Shown: piece after piece, positions 7,549 through 17,003 of the stretch
Numbering within the stretch: position 1 is the stretch's first letter
How the letters are laid out: every line of letters starts with the position of its first letter
Origin: Hylemonella gracilis str. Niagara R
Lineage (GTDB): Bacteria; Pseudomonadota; Gammaproteobacteria; Burkholderiales; Burkholderiaceae_C
Direction of reading: 5' to 3'
Assembly (NCBI RefSeq): GCF_000600295.1
Contig: NZ_JEMG01000001.1
Span: 2,667,232-2,731,231 of the forward strand
Length of the DNA stretch: 64,000 nucleotides
The notes under the pieces: generated by a model
What the model was told of the DNA's origin: nothing
Databases searched by the model: none
What the model saw: the letters and a program-made list of their open reading frames with translations, nothing else
Made by a program: the position numbers and the translations under genes

Positions 7549-9591
7549 TTGATGTCCTCCATGCGCCGCCGGCCGAATGCCAAGCCCATGGAGATCGCCC
7601 TACCCTCCATCGCTCACAGACCTGCACATGCCCCGCACGCCTGCCCGACAAGGCCGTTTTTTCGGACTTCGCATCTCCTCCTCCCTTTTTCATACCGCTC
7701 CTGCCTTGCACGTCTCACGCAATTAAGGCGCGCGCTGGTCTTGCCCCTGCTCGCATCGAGTGCTGCCCTGGTGGTGGCCTGCGGTGGTGGTGGAGGCGGC
7801 GGCGGCGGTGGAGGCGGTGGGGGTGGGGGTGGGGGTGGTGAAGCCACCGCACGAACGCCGACGGACCTCGTGATCTCTGAGGTAGGCAGCTGCTACTACT
7901 ACAACATTGATTGCTGGTTCGAGGTCTACAACCCCACGGCCTCAGCCATCAGCCTCTCCGGCTACCAGTTGCGGTCCACCAGCATCAACTCTTCTTCTGG
8001 CGGGTCCATCACGGCTTACACCTTCACGCTGCCCAGCTATTTCGTGCCGGCCGGTGAATATGTGCTGATTTCAGGCAACGTCAACAATTCGGTGCAACGC
8101 GGTACCCAGATGGCCCGTGTCCGTTTCGGCACCCGTGTGCCCTTCTGGACTTCCAGTGGTTTCATCGAACTCCTGAAGAACAGCAGCACCGTGGACTTTG
8201 TTCGTTTTGGCTCTTCCAGCCAAACCCCGACGACCAGCAGCCAATGGATAGGCTCTTCGGCCTCGTCTTTGCCCAACACGGCGAGCGACTACGGCAAATC
8301 CTTGGTGCGCCGCCACCCGATCAGCACGGACAGTGATAGCGCCAGCGACTGGACCAGTGTCAGCTGGGCCACCCCGGCGGGCCGCAACGACATGGGCGAC
8401 AGCGCCGACGCCGATGGCGATGGCATTCCGGACACAGCCGAAGTGTCCGGCGGCACCTTCGGGGGCCTGGACCTCTACACCATGGGCGCACGCACGAGCC
8501 AAAAGGACATCTTCATTGAAGTGGACCACATGACCGGCGCCAATCCAGGGGGAATTCCGCGCCAAGAAGCGCTGCAAAAAGTGGTTGATGCCTTCGCAGC
8601 CAAGAACATCAAAGTGCACTTTGACGTGGGAACGTTCTTCAACGCCAACTTCTCGACCACGGATTTCAACCTCGGCCAGGGCAGCAGCGTCGTGGCCTAC
8701 GAGAAGTGCGTGACCTTCGACCAAGATACATGTGACGGGAATACAAGTAACCGTCGCAGTCTCTACGACTACAAAGCCCAGTACATGGACCTGCGCCGTC
8801 GCGCGGTTTTCCACTACCTACTGCTTGCCAACTCGCAAAAGAACGACGGCACTGCTGGCTCCTCGGGCTTGGCAGAGCTGGTCGGCAATGACCTCATCGT
8901 GTCAATGGGGGCGTGGGATCTCGATACAACACCAACTGCGAAGCTCAACTATCTGATCAATACGCAGGCTTCGACCATCATGCATGAGCTGGGGCATAAC
9001 CTGGGCCTCAAACACGGCGGCAATGAGGACACCAACTACAAGCCCAACTACTGGAGCGTGATGAACTACCTCTACCAGCTCAATGGCCTGGACAACAACC
9101 CTATGGGCCCGGACGCGTACCTACGTTGGCGCTTGGAAGAGGGCGATGGCACCATTGATGGCACTGACGACTCGCCGTGCTCGCTACCCAATTCACCCTG
9201 CGACGCCCCCACGCAGTTCATCATGGACTTCTCGGATGGCAGTGGCACCGCCTTGAATGAAGCCAGTCTGCAAGAGTCAGCTAACGTCGGTCGTGGTAGC
9301 ACCGGGGGTACCGCCTTCGCCGACTGGAATCTCAACGGCAGTTCGAACTCCAACGTAATATGGAATCTGAACCCGACTTGGGATAGTGTCAACACAACGT
9401 TGACCGACCACAATGACTGGGGCAATCTCCAACTCCCCTTCGCGCGGAGCTACAACAGCAACTCAGGCGTGAGCATCATCAAATCGACCAAATCCATGGT
9501 TGCTAACCCGATCACGGCCGACAAGCAGCCCATTGCCCATGAAACTCCGCCGTCCATACTCTTCTTCGAACGGCTACGCAATGGCAAATAA
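7549..9591 (+). CDS. Secreted lipoprotein with lamin-tail and metzincin-like protease domains
   Basis: The predicted lipoprotein signal is LVLPLLASSAALVVAC, with the lipobox cysteine encoded at 7780-7782 and followed at once by 19 glycines. After that come a lamin-tail-like domain (TDLVISEVGSCYYYNIDCWFEVYNPT, about 130 residues), a calcium-binding-type DADGDGIPD stretch near 8407-8430, and a zinc protease domain with HELGHNLGLKH (near 8986) followed by the Met-turn-like SVMNY. HExxHxxGxxH plus a Met-turn defines metzincins, so a secreted, surface-anchored metalloprotease is likely. The start is unclear: the ATGs at 7552, 7561 or 7588 would all give an unusually long 60-75 residue leader before the lipobox. 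The stop overlaps the next gene by 11 bases. Confidence 0.8.
   Translation: MMSSMRRRPNAKPMEIALPSIAHRPAHAPHACPTRPFFRTSHLLLPFSYRSCLARLTQLRRALVLPLLASSAALVVACGGGGGGGGGGGGGGGGGGGEATARTPTDLVISEVGSCYYYNIDCWFEVYNPTASAISLSGYQLRSTSINSSSGGSITAYTFTLPSYFVPAGEYVLISGNVNNSVQRGTQMARVRFGTRVPFWTSSGFIELLKNSSTVDFVRFGSSSQTPTTSSQWIGSSASSLPNTASDYGKSLVRRHPISTDSDSASDWTSVSWATPAGRNDMGDSADADGDGIPDTAEVSGGTFGGLDLYTMGARTSQKDIFIEVDHMTGANPGGIPRQEALQKVVDAFAAKNIKVHFDVGTFFNANFSTTDFNLGQGSSVVAYEKCVTFDQDTCDGNTSNRRSLYDYKAQYMDLRRRAVFHYLLLANSQKNDGTAGSSGLAELVGNDLIVSMGAWDLDTTPTAKLNYLINTQASTIMHELGHNLGLKHGGNEDTNYKPNYWSVMNYLYQLNGLDNNPMGPDAYLRWRLEEGDGTIDGTDDSPCSLPNSPCDAPTQFIMDFSDGSGTALNEASLQESANVGRGSTGGTAFADWNLNGSSNSNVIWNLNPTWDSVNTTLTDHNDWGNLQLPFARSYNSNSGVSIIKSTKSMVANPITADKQPIAHETPPSILFFERLRNGK
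7783..7839 (+). repeat. GGN codon run encoding 19 glycines
   Basis: Nineteen consecutive GGN codons follow the lipobox cysteine codon. The last third is GGTGGGGGTGGGGG-like. The tract is prone to replication slippage and has G-runs able to form a quadruplex on the plus strand. In the protein it would be a flexible tether between the lipid anchor and the folded domains. Confidence 0.9.
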
Positions 9592-10138
9592 GCAAACTCA
9601 CGAGGCCCAACGGCCCCTGCTGCTGCTTGCACTGCTGCTCAGCCTAACCGCAGGCTGCGTCGCGAACCCGCCCGCAGTCCCTGTCCAGGGCAAGCCCAGG
9701 AGTTTGCCCGCCGTGCCCACTGGACCCAGTGGAACCCTGCAGACGAGCCCAAGCGCCGAAACCAGCAGCACCTCACTGCCCCCGCCGGACAGCGTGACGC
9801 ACGACCAGCACCCTTCAGGCCCCACTGTAGTTCGCACCTGGGGTGGCAGCGCTGACGCCCCGCCCGACCGCATCGAGCTGACACACGCACGCTCGGGACG
9901 GCGGCTGATCGGCCAGGCGCGCCTGCTGCGTCAGAGCATGGGCCAGTGGGTAATCCAGAACACGGCCGGAGAACAACTGCCTGTGTCCGGCACCGTGACG
10001 CCTTCCACCGCGATCTTCGAAGAATCTGGTCAACGCTGGCGCGTGCGTGTTCTGAAGCAGAACGAGCCCGTCACCCGACCCGGCATCGCGACCGAAGACG
10101 TGCCCAACCTCGATCTGATGCTGGAACGACTGCCCTAA
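9581..10138 (+). CDS. Small lipoprotein of unknown function
   Basis: The start is placed at the ATG at 9581 (MANKQTHEAQRP), which overlaps the end of the protease gene by 11 bases and suggests translational coupling. The 185-residue product has a lipoprotein signal (LLLLALLLSLTAGC), a Pro/Ser/Thr-rich linker and a C-terminal domain of about 100 residues (ELTHARSGRRLIGQARLLRQSMGQWVIQN...) that I do not recognise. Its coupling to the protease gene suggests a partner, inhibitor or chaperone at the envelope, but nothing in the sequence proves this. Confidence 0.75.
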   Translation: MANKQTHEAQRPLLLLALLLSLTAGCVANPPAVPVQGKPRSLPAVPTGPSGTLQTSPSAETSSTSLPPPDSVTHDQHPSGPTVVRTWGGSADAPPDRIELTHARSGRRLIGQARLLRQSMGQWVIQNTAGEQLPVSGTVTPSTAIFEESGQRWRVRVLKQNEPVTRPGIATEDVPNLDLMLERLP

Positions 10139-10197
10139 ACGGCACAAGAGCGCATCGGCAAGCAAAGCCACAACCAGAACCACAAAAACCTAAAAAC

Positions 10198-10228
10198 AAA
10201 GGCCCCAGGGCAACACCCTGGGGCCTTT
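10198..10228 (-). terminator. Bidirectional terminator, stronger for acnB
   Basis: A perfect 13-bp inverted repeat (AAAGGCCCCAGGG and CCCTGGGGCCTTT) has a 5-base loop. On the minus strand it is followed by TGTTTTTAGGTTTTT, which suits acnB; on the plus strand the T-run is broken (TGTTCATTC), so termination of the lipoprotein pair would be weaker. Confidence 0.85.
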
Positions 10229-10292
10229 GTTCATTCTGCACGGCCCTGAAGACGGGCCTGCGCCCGCCTCAGAGAGAGGGCGCAGCACAGGA

Positions 10293-12887
10293 TCAGCAGG
10301 CGGCAGCCTTCTCGGCCACTTCCTTGTACTCCTCGATCTGGTCGAAGTTCATGTAGCGGTAGACGCTGGCCTTGTCGGCGTCGATGATGCCCATTTCCTT
10401 CAGGTATTCCTCCTTGGTAGGCAGGCGGCCCAGGCGCGAGGCGATGGCGGACAGCTCGGCCGAGCCCAGGAACACATTGGTGTTCTTGCCCAGGCGGTTC
10501 GGGAAGTTGCGGGTGGAGGTGGAAATGACGGTCGCACCTTCACGCACCTGGGCCTGGTTACCCATGCACAGCGAGCAGCCGGGCATTTCCGTGCGTGCAC
10601 CGGCCGTGCCGAAGGCGGCGTAGTGGCCTTCCTTGATCAGCTCGTTCTGGTCCATCTTGGTCGGCGGCGCGACCCAGAGCTTGACTGGAATGTCGCGCTG
10701 GCCGCCCAGCAGCTTGGCCGCGGCGCGGAAATGGCCGATGTTGGTCATGCACGAACCGATGAAGGCTTCGTCGATCTTGGTGCCGGCCACGTCGGACAGG
10801 AACTTGGCATCGTCCGGGTCGTTCGGGCAGCAGACGATGGGTTCTGTGATCTCGTTCATGTCGATCTCGATCACGGCCGCGTACTCGGCGTCCTTGTCGG
10901 CTTCGAGCAGCTCAGGCTTGGTCAGCCAGGCTTCGACCTTCTCGATGCGGCGCTGCAAGGTCTTGGCGTCGGCATAACCCTCGGCGATCATGTTCTTCAT
11001 CAGCACGACATTGCTGGTGAGGTATTCCTTGATCGGCTCGGGGTTCAGCTTGATCGTGCAGCCAGCGGCCGAGCGTTCGGCGGAGGCGTCAGACAGCTCA
11101 AACGCCTGTTCCACCTTCAGGTCCGGCAGGCCTTCGATTTCGAGGATGCGGCCCGAGAAGATGTTCTTCTTGCCGGCCTTGGCCACGGTCAGCAGACCGG
11201 CCTTGATGGCGTAGAGCGGAATCGCGTGCACGAGGTCACGCAGGGTCACGCCCGGCTGCATCTGGCCCTTGAAGCGCACCAGCACCGATTCAGGCATGTC
11301 CAGCGGCATCACACCCGTGGCGGCCGCGAAGGCCACCAGGCCCGAGCCCGCGGGGAAGGAAATACCGATCGGGAAACGCGTGTGGCTGTCGCCGCCCGTG
11401 CCCACGGTGTCGGGCAGCAGCAGGCGGTTGAGCCAGGAGTGGATCACGCCGTCGCCCGGACGCAGAGCCACACCGCCGCGGTTGCTGATGAAGGCCGGCA
11501 GTTCCCGGTGGGTCTTCACGTCCACCGGCTTGGGGTAGGCCGCCGTGTGGCAGAAGGACTGCATCACCATGTCGGCGCTGAAACCCAGGCAGGCAAGGTC
11601 CTTCAGCTCGTCGCGGGTCATGGGGCCGGTCGTGTCTTGCGAGCCGACGGTGGTCATCTTGGGCTCGCAGTAGGTGCCCGGGCGCACGCCCTGACCTTCC
11701 GGCAGGCCGACCGCGCGGCCGACCATCTTCTGCGCCAGCGTGAAGCCGGCCTTGGAAGCCACGGGGGCCTGGGGCAGACGGAACAGGGTCGAGGCGGGCA
11801 AGCCCAGGAATTCACGCGCCTTGGACGTGAGCGCACGGCCAATGATCAGGTTGATGCGGCCACCGGCACGCACTTCGTCCAGCAGCACGTCGCTCTTGAG
11901 CTTGAACTCGGCCACGGTCTGGCCGTTCTTCAGGATCTTGCCGTCGTACGGCAGCACGTCCACGACGTCGCCCATTTCCAGCTTGGACACATCGACTTCG
12001 ATCGGCAGCGAGCCGGAATCTTCCTGCGTGTTGAAGAAGATCGGGGCAATCTTGCCGCCCAGCGTGACACCGCCAAAACGCTTGTTGGGCACGAAGGGGA
12101 TGTCCTGGCCCGTGGCCCAGATCACCGAGTTGGTGGCCGACTTGCGGCTGGAACCCGTGCCCACCACATCGCCCACGTAGGCGACCAGGTGCCCCTTTTT
12201 CTTCAGGTCGTCGATGAACTTCATCGGACCGCGCTTGCCGTCTTCCTCGGGCTTGAAGGCCGCGTCCGGGCGCGTGTTCTTCAGCATGGCCAGGTAGTGC
12301 AGCGGAATGTCCGGGCGGCTCCAGGCATCGGGCGCGGGCGACAGGTCATCGGTGTTGGTCTCGCCCGGCACCTTGAAGACGGTGATGGTGATCTTCTTGG
12401 GCACTTCGGGGCGCGAGGTGAACCACTCGGCATCGGCCCAGCTTTGCATCACTTCCTTGGCCTTGGCGTTGCCCGCCTTGGCCTTGGCCGCGACGTCGTT
12501 GAAGTAGTCGAACATCAGCAGGGTCTTCTTCAGGCCCTCGGCGGCAACGCCAGCGACTTCGGCATCGTCCAGCAGTTCGATCAGGGGGTGCACGTTGTAG
12601 CCACCCACCATGGTGCCCAGCAACTCAGTGGCCTTGGCCTTGGAGATCAGGCCGACCTTGATGTCGCCATGGGCCACGGCGGCCAGGAAGCTGGCCTTGA
12701 CCTTGGCCGCGTCGTCCACGCCGGGAGGCACGCGGTGCGTCAGCAGGTCCAGCAAAAAGGCGTCCTCGCCGGCCGGGGGGTTCTTGATCAGTTCGATCAG
12801 TTCGGCCACCTGCTTGGCGGTCAGCGGCAGCGGCGGGATGCCGAGCGCGGCGCGTTCAGCGACATGGGCGCGGTAGGCTTGCAACAT
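10293..12887 (-). CDS. acnB: Aconitate hydratase B
   Basis: This 864-residue protein has the aconitase B architecture, with an N-terminal HEAT-like domain ([22 protein letters not shown]) followed by the swivel and the catalytic domains. The [4Fe-4S] ligands are visible as [10 protein letters not shown] (about residue 710) and [13 protein letters not shown] (about residue 770). It isomerises citrate to isocitrate via cis-aconitate and can act as an iron-responsive RNA-binding protein in other bacteria. It is the last gene of the minus-strand TCA group, 22 bases after the CitE-like gene. Confidence 0.97.
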   Translation of the reverse strand: MLQAYRAHVAERAALGIPPLPLTAKQVAELIELIKNPPAGEDAFLLDLLTHRVPPGVDDAAKVKASFLAAVAHGDIKVGLISKAKATELLGTMVGGYNVHPLIELLDDAEVAGVAAEGLKKTLLMFDYFNDVAAKAKAGNAKAKEVMQSWADAEWFTSRPEVPKKITITVFKVPGETNTDDLSPAPDAWSRPDIPLHYLAMLKNTRPDAAFKPEEDGKRGPMKFIDDLKKKGHLVAYVGDVVGTGSSRKSATNSVIWATGQDIPFVPNKRFGGVTLGGKIAPIFFNTQEDSGSLPIEVDVSKLEMGDVVDVLPYDGKILKNGQTVAEFKLKSDVLLDEVRAGGRINLIIGRALTSKAREFLGLPASTLFRLPQAPVASKAGFTLAQKMVGRAVGLPEGQGVRPGTYCEPKMTTVGSQDTTGPMTRDELKDLACLGFSADMVMQSFCHTAAYPKPVDVKTHRELPAFISNRGGVALRPGDGVIHSWLNRLLLPDTVGTGGDSHTRFPIGISFPAGSGLVAFAAATGVMPLDMPESVLVRFKGQMQPGVTLRDLVHAIPLYAIKAGLLTVAKAGKKNIFSGRILEIEGLPDLKVEQAFELSDASAERSAAGCTIKLNPEPIKEYLTSNVVLMKNMIAEGYADAKTLQRRIEKVEAWLTKPELLEADKDAEYAAVIEIDMNEITEPIVCCPNDPDDAKFLSDVAGTKIDEAFIGSCMTNIGHFRAAAKLLGGQRDIPVKLWVAPPTKMDQNELIKEGHYAAFGTAGARTEMPGCSLCMGNQAQVREGATVISTSTRNFPNRLGKNTNVFLGSAELSAIASRLGRLPTKEEYLKEMGIIDADKASVYRYMNFDQIEEYKEVAEKAAAC

Positions 12888-12909
12888 GGTGTGCTCCTGT
12901 CAGATGAGT

Positions 12910-13902
12910 TCAGGGTCTGGTTGATTGGGAGAAATGGCTTAACACGCTCGCGGGCAGGGGTTTGCCAGTGCGAAACGCGCGCTCCAGCACCTGCCAGTAG
13001 TAGCGGTAGCTGGCGCGGTCGTGCAAAACGCCTTGGTGGCTGATGGGCGCCCACTGCGCTTTTTCAGCCGCCTCGATGAGGGTGGCGGCGCGTTCGATGT
13101 CCTGCTGCTCCGGCGCGAAGGCCAAGAGGATAGGACGGATCTGGTCCGGGTGGATGCTCCACATGCGCGTGTAGCCCAGTTCCCGCGCGGCCTTGCGGGC
13201 GGCTACGCCCAGGGCCTCGGCGTTCTTGAATTCGGTGACGACGCAGTGCGCGGGTGTCTTGCCATGGGCATGGCAGGCGGCGGCGATTTCCAGCTTGGCG
13301 CGGACCACCAAGGGGTGCTCGAACTGGCCCTGTACCGTCATGGCAGCGTCGGGAATCGCGCCGCCATGGGCAGACACGAAGTCCATCAGGCCAAAGCTGA
13401 GGGACTGCACGCGCGGGTGCGCGGCGATCTTGTAGGCGTGGTGGACGGCGGCGGGTGATTCGATCAACACATGCAGCGGCAGATGCTTGCCGCCGGCCTT
13501 GTCGATCGCCTTGACGGCTTTTTCCACATCCGCGACGGATTCCACCTTGGGAACCATCACATGGCGCAGCTGCTGGGCCGCCTTGCCCACGATGGTCTTC
13601 ACATCGGACTTGAAGGCCGGGTGGTCCACGGCGTGTACACGCACGGCGACGCGGGCTTGCGCACTGGCCTGCAAGGCCAGTTCGGCCACCAGGGCCGCGT
13701 GCTCGGCTTCGCCGCCCACGGGCGCACCGTCCTCGCAATCCAGCGTCACGTCGAAAACGACGGCACCGAATTCCTCGGTCAGTTCGGCCTGCAGGGCCAG
13801 GCTCTTGCGCATCCGCGCCTCGACGCCGCAATAGTGGTCACACACCGGCAGGAAACCGGTGGCGGCCTGAGCGCCGAGGAGGATGGTTCGCGGATGCGTC
13901 AT
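12910..13902 (-). CDS. HpcH/HpaI aldolase / citrate lyase beta-like protein
   Basis: This 330-residue protein belongs to the HpcH/HpaI-CitE superfamily, a TIM-barrel family with metal-dependent C-C lyase or thioesterase activity on CoA esters. The pattern [13 protein letters not shown], the conserved [24 protein letters not shown] and [15 protein letters not shown] segments, and the metal-site glutamate/aspartate region around [13 protein letters not shown] are all seen. No citrate lyase alpha or gamma genes are nearby, so true citrate lyase is excluded; a malyl-CoA or citramalyl-CoA lyase-like role is possible. It lies between mdh and acnB on the same strand, which points to central carbon metabolism. 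Confidence 0.85.
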   Translation of the reverse strand: MTHPRTILLGAQAATGFLPVCDHYCGVEARMRKSLALQAELTEEFGAVVFDVTLDCEDGAPVGGEAEHAALVAELALQASAQARVAVRVHAVDHPAFKSDVKTIVGKAAQQLRHVMVPKVESVADVEKAVKAIDKAGGKHLPLHVLIESPAAVHHAYKIAAHPRVQSLSFGLMDFVSAHGGAIPDAAMTVQGQFEHPLVVRAKLEIAAACHAHGKTPAHCVVTEFKNAEALGVAARKAARELGYTRMWSIHPDQIRPILLAFAPEQQDIERAATLIEAAEKAQWAPISHQGVLHDRASYRYYWQVLERAFRTGKPLPASVLSHFSQSTRP

Positions 13903-13929
13903 GGAGGCCCGTGATGGACAGGGAGCGCG

Positions 13930-14916
13930 TCAGAGCAGGTGCTTGACGCCGTCCTGCTCACCTTGCAGCTCGGCCAGGGTCTTGTCGATGCACTTCTGGC
14001 TGAAGGCGTCGATTTCCAGGCCCTTGACGATTTCGTACTTGCCGTCCTTGGTCGTGACTGGGAAGCCGAAGATCACGTCCTTCGGGATGCCGTATTCGCC
14101 GTTGGAGGGCACGCCCATGGTGACCCACTTGCCGTTGGAGCCCAGGGCCCAGTCGCGCATGTGGTCGATGGCGGCATTGGCGGCCGAAGCGGCGGACGAC
14201 AGACCACGCGCCTCGATGATGGCCGCGCCACGCTTGCCGACGGTGGGCAGGAAGACGGTTTCGTTCCAGACCTGGTCGTTGATCGCGTCCTTGACGCTCT
14301 TGCCGCCGATGGTGGCGAAGCGGTAGTCGGCGTACATGGTGGGCGAATGGTTGCCCCAGACACACAGCTTCTCGATCTCGCCGACCTTGCCACCGGTCTT
14401 GGCGGCGATCTGGCTGGCGGCACGGTTGTGGTCCAGGCGCAGCATGGCGGTGAAGTTCTCGCGCGGCAGGCTCGGCGCGCTCTTCATGGCGATGTAGGCG
14501 TTGGTGTTGGCGGGGTTGCCCACGACCAGCACCTTGACGTTGCGCGACGCCACCTGGTCCAGGGCCTTGCCCTGGGCCGTGAAGATCTGGGCGTTGGCGG
14601 CCAGCAGGTCGGCACGCTCCATGCCCGGGCCACGCGGACGGGCGCCCACGAGCAGGGCGTAGTCAGCGTCCTTGAAGGCCACCAGCGGGTCACCGGTGGG
14701 GATCACGCCGGCCAGCAGCGGGAAGGCGCAGTCTTCCAGTTCCATGATCACACCCTTGAGGGCCTTCTGGGCCTTCTCGTCGGGGATTTCGAGCAGTTGC
14801 AGGATGACGGGTTGGTCCTTGCCCAGCATTTCGCCCGAGGCGATGCGGAACAGCAGGGCGTAACCGATTTGACCGGCAGCGCCGGTGACGGCGACGCGAA
14901 CAGGCTTTTTGCTCAT
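13930..14916 (-). CDS. mdh: Malate dehydrogenase
   Basis: The ATG at 14916 ([25 protein letters not shown]) gives 328 residues. The Rossmann motif [10 protein letters not shown], the substrate-loop arginines in [15 protein letters not shown], the cofactor-side [14 protein letters not shown] and the catalytic histidine in [15 protein letters not shown] are present. This is the dimeric, NAD-dependent type common in Betaproteobacteria. It oxidises malate to oxaloacetate. It heads the minus-strand group mdh-citE-like-acnB and is divergent from the GntR regulator, with a shared promoter region. Confidence 0.97.
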   Translation of the reverse strand: MSKKPVRVAVTGAAGQIGYALLFRIASGEMLGKDQPVILQLLEIPDEKAQKALKGVIMELEDCAFPLLAGVIPTGDPLVAFKDADYALLVGARPRGPGMERADLLAANAQIFTAQGKALDQVASRNVKVLVVGNPANTNAYIAMKSAPSLPRENFTAMLRLDHNRAASQIAAKTGGKVGEIEKLCVWGNHSPTMYADYRFATIGGKSVKDAINDQVWNETVFLPTVGKRGAAIIEARGLSSAASAANAAIDHMRDWALGSNGKWVTMGVPSNGEYGIPKDVIFGFPVTTKDGKYEIVKGLEIDAFSQKCIDKTLAELQGEQDGVKHLL

Positions 14917-15054
14917 GGCAGGAACTCCAGGATTTTGTTGAAGAAGTTGAACGCGGAAACAGCCGTGGCGTCGCGAGACTCTGCCTCGAATACGCAGGCT
15001 TGGCACCGCTGGGAAGCATTTGGAAGTGTAGCCCGAAAACAGCGCTGTTTCAAT

Positions 15055-15082
15055 TTGTCTTATGTCTTATATAAGATATGAT
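15055..15082 (+). promoter_or_regulatory. Candidate GntR promoter with a 12-bp palindromic operator
   Basis: A -35-like TTGTCT (15055-15060) and a -10-like TATGAT (15077-15082) are separated by 16 bases. The perfect palindrome TCTTATATAAGA (15065-15076) fills the spacer, and the flanking AT dyad extends it. This is the expected position for an autorepressing GntR operator that would also control the divergent mdh operon. It is inferred from sequence only. Confidence 0.55.
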
Positions 15083-15165
15083 AGGCACCGTTCAAGTCCG
15101 CCCCGCAAGCCTGTTTACGGGGCGACCACCCACCCCCCCTGCCCGCCACCCGCCCTGCCACTGCC

Positions 15166-15975
15166 ATGAGCTCCCAAACGCCCCCCAGCGCCGGTGACGC
15201 CGCGGACGGCATGACCACGACGCCGGCAGCCTCCGCGCCGGCGCCCGCGTTCAGCCCGCTGTACCAGCAGATCAAGGGCTTGATCCTGCAAAGCCTGCAG
15301 TCGGGGGAATGGAAACCGGGTGAAGCCATCCCCAGCGAACTGGACCTTGCCGCGCGCTACCGCGTCAGCCAGGGCACGGTGCGCAAGGCCATCGATGAAT
15401 TGGCCGCCGACAACCTGTTGCTGCGCCGCCAGGGCAAGGGCACCTTCGTCGCCACGCATGCCGAGCAGCAGGTGCAATACCGCTTTCTGCGCCTGATGCC
15501 CGACGACTTCGACGCGGGCGAGCCGCGCCAGGCCACGCCCGCCGAGCGCCACGTCATCGACTGCAAGCGGGTGCGCGCCAGCGCCGAGGTGGCGCGCGCG
15601 CTCGGGCTGCGTGCGGGTGACGGCGTGCTGCAGGTACGCCGGGTGCTGTCGTTCTCGGGCCGCCCCACCATCCTGGAAGACCTGTGGCTGCCCGGCGCGC
15701 CCTTCAAGGGCCTGACGGCCGAGCGCCTGCGCGACAACCTGGGGCCCATGTACGCCCTGTTCGAGACCGAATTCGGCGTGCGCATGGTGCGCGCCGAGGA
15801 AAAAATCCGCGCGGTGCTGCCGGACGCGGCGCAGAGCGCGCTGCTCAAGATCAGCCGTTCGACGCCACTGCTGAGCGTGGAGCGCATCGCCTATACCTAC
15901 AACGATGTCCCGATGGAACTGCGCCGCGGCCTGTACCTGACCGACATGCACCACTACCGCAATGTGCTCAATTGA
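15166..15975 (+). CDS. GntR/HutC-type transcriptional regulator
   Basis: This 269-residue protein has a winged-helix GntR domain (about residues 27-95: LYQQIKGLILQSLQSGEWKPG, AIPSELDLAARYRVSQGTVRKAIDEL, LLRRQGKGTFVA) and a C-terminal UTRA ligand-binding domain of the HutC subgroup. It lies between the divergent mdh operon and sdhCDAB, and is likely the local TCA-cycle regulator. A palindromic operator in its own promoter suggests autoregulation. The effector is unknown; a di- or tricarboxylic acid would fit the context. Confidence 0.9.
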   Translation: MSSQTPPSAGDAADGMTTTPAASAPAPAFSPLYQQIKGLILQSLQSGEWKPGEAIPSELDLAARYRVSQGTVRKAIDELAADNLLLRRQGKGTFVATHAEQQVQYRFLRLMPDDFDAGEPRQATPAERHVIDCKRVRASAEVARALGLRAGDGVLQVRRVLSFSGRPTILEDLWLPGAPFKGLTAERLRDNLGPMYALFETEFGVRMVRAEEKIRAVLPDAAQSALLKISRSTPLLSVERIAYTYNDVPMELRRGLYLTDMHHYRNVLN

Positions 15976-16170
15976 ATCGGGCACGTCGCAAGAAAGCCCC
16001 CAACGAGATACCCCCATGCACAAAACGGATCACGTACTCACCCGCACGAAATGAATCAGTCGGGAATGCAGAGTAGAGCTGCCTTGACCTAGAATCCGTC
16101 GACCTCGCTCCCCTTGCCGCCACCCGTGCATCGCGGAGCGAATTTTTCTTTTCATCAAGAGAGACACACC

Positions 16171-16614
16171 ATGTCCGAGCTTGCCACTCCCTCCCGGGCC
16201 CAGCGGCCCGAGTTCCGCAACATCAATGCACTCAAGGACCTGCCCACCTACCGCCTGCCGGCGGCGGGCTGGGTGTCCATCCTGCACCGCGTCAGCGGCG
16301 CGCTGATGTTCCTGCTGTTGCCCTTCGTCATCTGGCTGTTCGACACCGCCACCACGTCCGAGTTGTCCTACGAACAGTTCGCGGCCGCCTTCACCGCGGG
16401 CATCGGCTTCGTGCCGGGCTGGTTCGTGAAGCTGGCCACGCTGGGCCTGATCTGGGCCTACCTGCACCACATCATCGCCGGCCTGCGCCATCTCTGGATG
16501 GACGCCACGCACGCAGTCACCAAGGAATTCGGCCGTCGGTCCGCCGTCGTCACACTGGTCCTGTCCATCGGGCTGACCATCGTGCTGGGCGCCAAGCTGT
16601 TCGGCCTGTACTGA
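16171..16614 (+). CDS. sdhC: Succinate dehydrogenase cytochrome b556 subunit
   Basis: The ATG at 16171 (MSELATPSRAQRPEF) gives 147 residues and has a GAGAGA ribosome binding site. The N-terminal FRNINALKDLPTYRLPAAGWVSILHRVSG motif contains the conserved SILHR that contributes to the quinone site; three membrane helices follow. The LHHIIAGLRHLWMD segment contains the haem-ligand histidine region. It anchors the SdhAB heads to the inner membrane. It heads the sdhCDAB-sdhE-gltA train, 195 bases after the GntR gene. Confidence 0.93.
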   Translation: MSELATPSRAQRPEFRNINALKDLPTYRLPAAGWVSILHRVSGALMFLLLPFVIWLFDTATTSELSYEQFAAAFTAGIGFVPGWFVKLATLGLIWAYLHHIIAGLRHLWMDATHAVTKEFGRRSAVVTLVLSIGLTIVLGAKLFGLY

Positions 16615-16634
16615 GTCAAGAAGGAGCACACACC

Positions 16635-17000
16635 ATGTCCGTCAACTACGGCTCCAAGCGCCTCGTCGTGGGCGCGCATTACGGCGTGCGTGACTGGATC
16701 GTCCAGCGCGCCACCGCCGTCATCATGGCCCTGTTCACCCTGCTGCTGCTGGCGCGCGTACTGTTCACCAGCGGCCCGCTGGGCTACGAAAGCTGGGCGG
16801 CCATCTTCGCGCCGCAATGGATGAAGGTCGTCACCTTCGCCGTCGTCATCGCGCTGATCTGGCATGTCTGGGTCGGCATGCGCGACATTTGGATGGACTA
16901 CATCAAGCCCGTCTGGCTGCGGCTGTCGCTGCAGGTGTTCACCATCGTCTGGCTGGCTGGCTGCGCCGGCTGGGCCCTCCAAGTCCTCTGGAGCCTCTGA
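16635..17000 (+). CDS. sdhD: Succinate dehydrogenase membrane anchor subunit
   Basis: This 121-residue protein has three hydrophobic helices (DWIVQRATAVIMALFTLLLLARVLF, VVTFAVVIALIWHVWVGMRDI, VFTIVWLAGCAGWALQVLW) and the conserved WHVWVGMRDIWMDYIKP motif, whose histidine is the haem b ligand candidate. With SdhC it forms the quinone-reducing membrane domain of complex II. It starts 20 bases after sdhC and its stop lies 3 bases before the sdhA start, so translation is tightly linked. Confidence 0.92.
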   Translation: MSVNYGSKRLVVGAHYGVRDWIVQRATAVIMALFTLLLLARVLFTSGPLGYESWAAIFAPQWMKVVTFAVVIALIWHVWVGMRDIWMDYIKPVWLRLSLQVFTIVWLAGCAGWALQVLWSL

Positions 17001-17003
17001 GTC

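Noticed and set aside
7614..7847. Proline-rich minus-strand frame
   Set aside because: It is the antisense of the glycine run in the lipoprotein gene.
10227..13043. Long plus-strand frame (938 codons) opposite acnB
   Set aside because: It is antisense to acnB, rich in His/Gly/Gln as expected from a shadow, and crosses a terminator.
16084..16096. TTGACC and TAGAAT as a promoter for sdhC
   Set aside because: The two words adjoin each other without the 16-18 base spacer, and neither has a good partner at the right distance.
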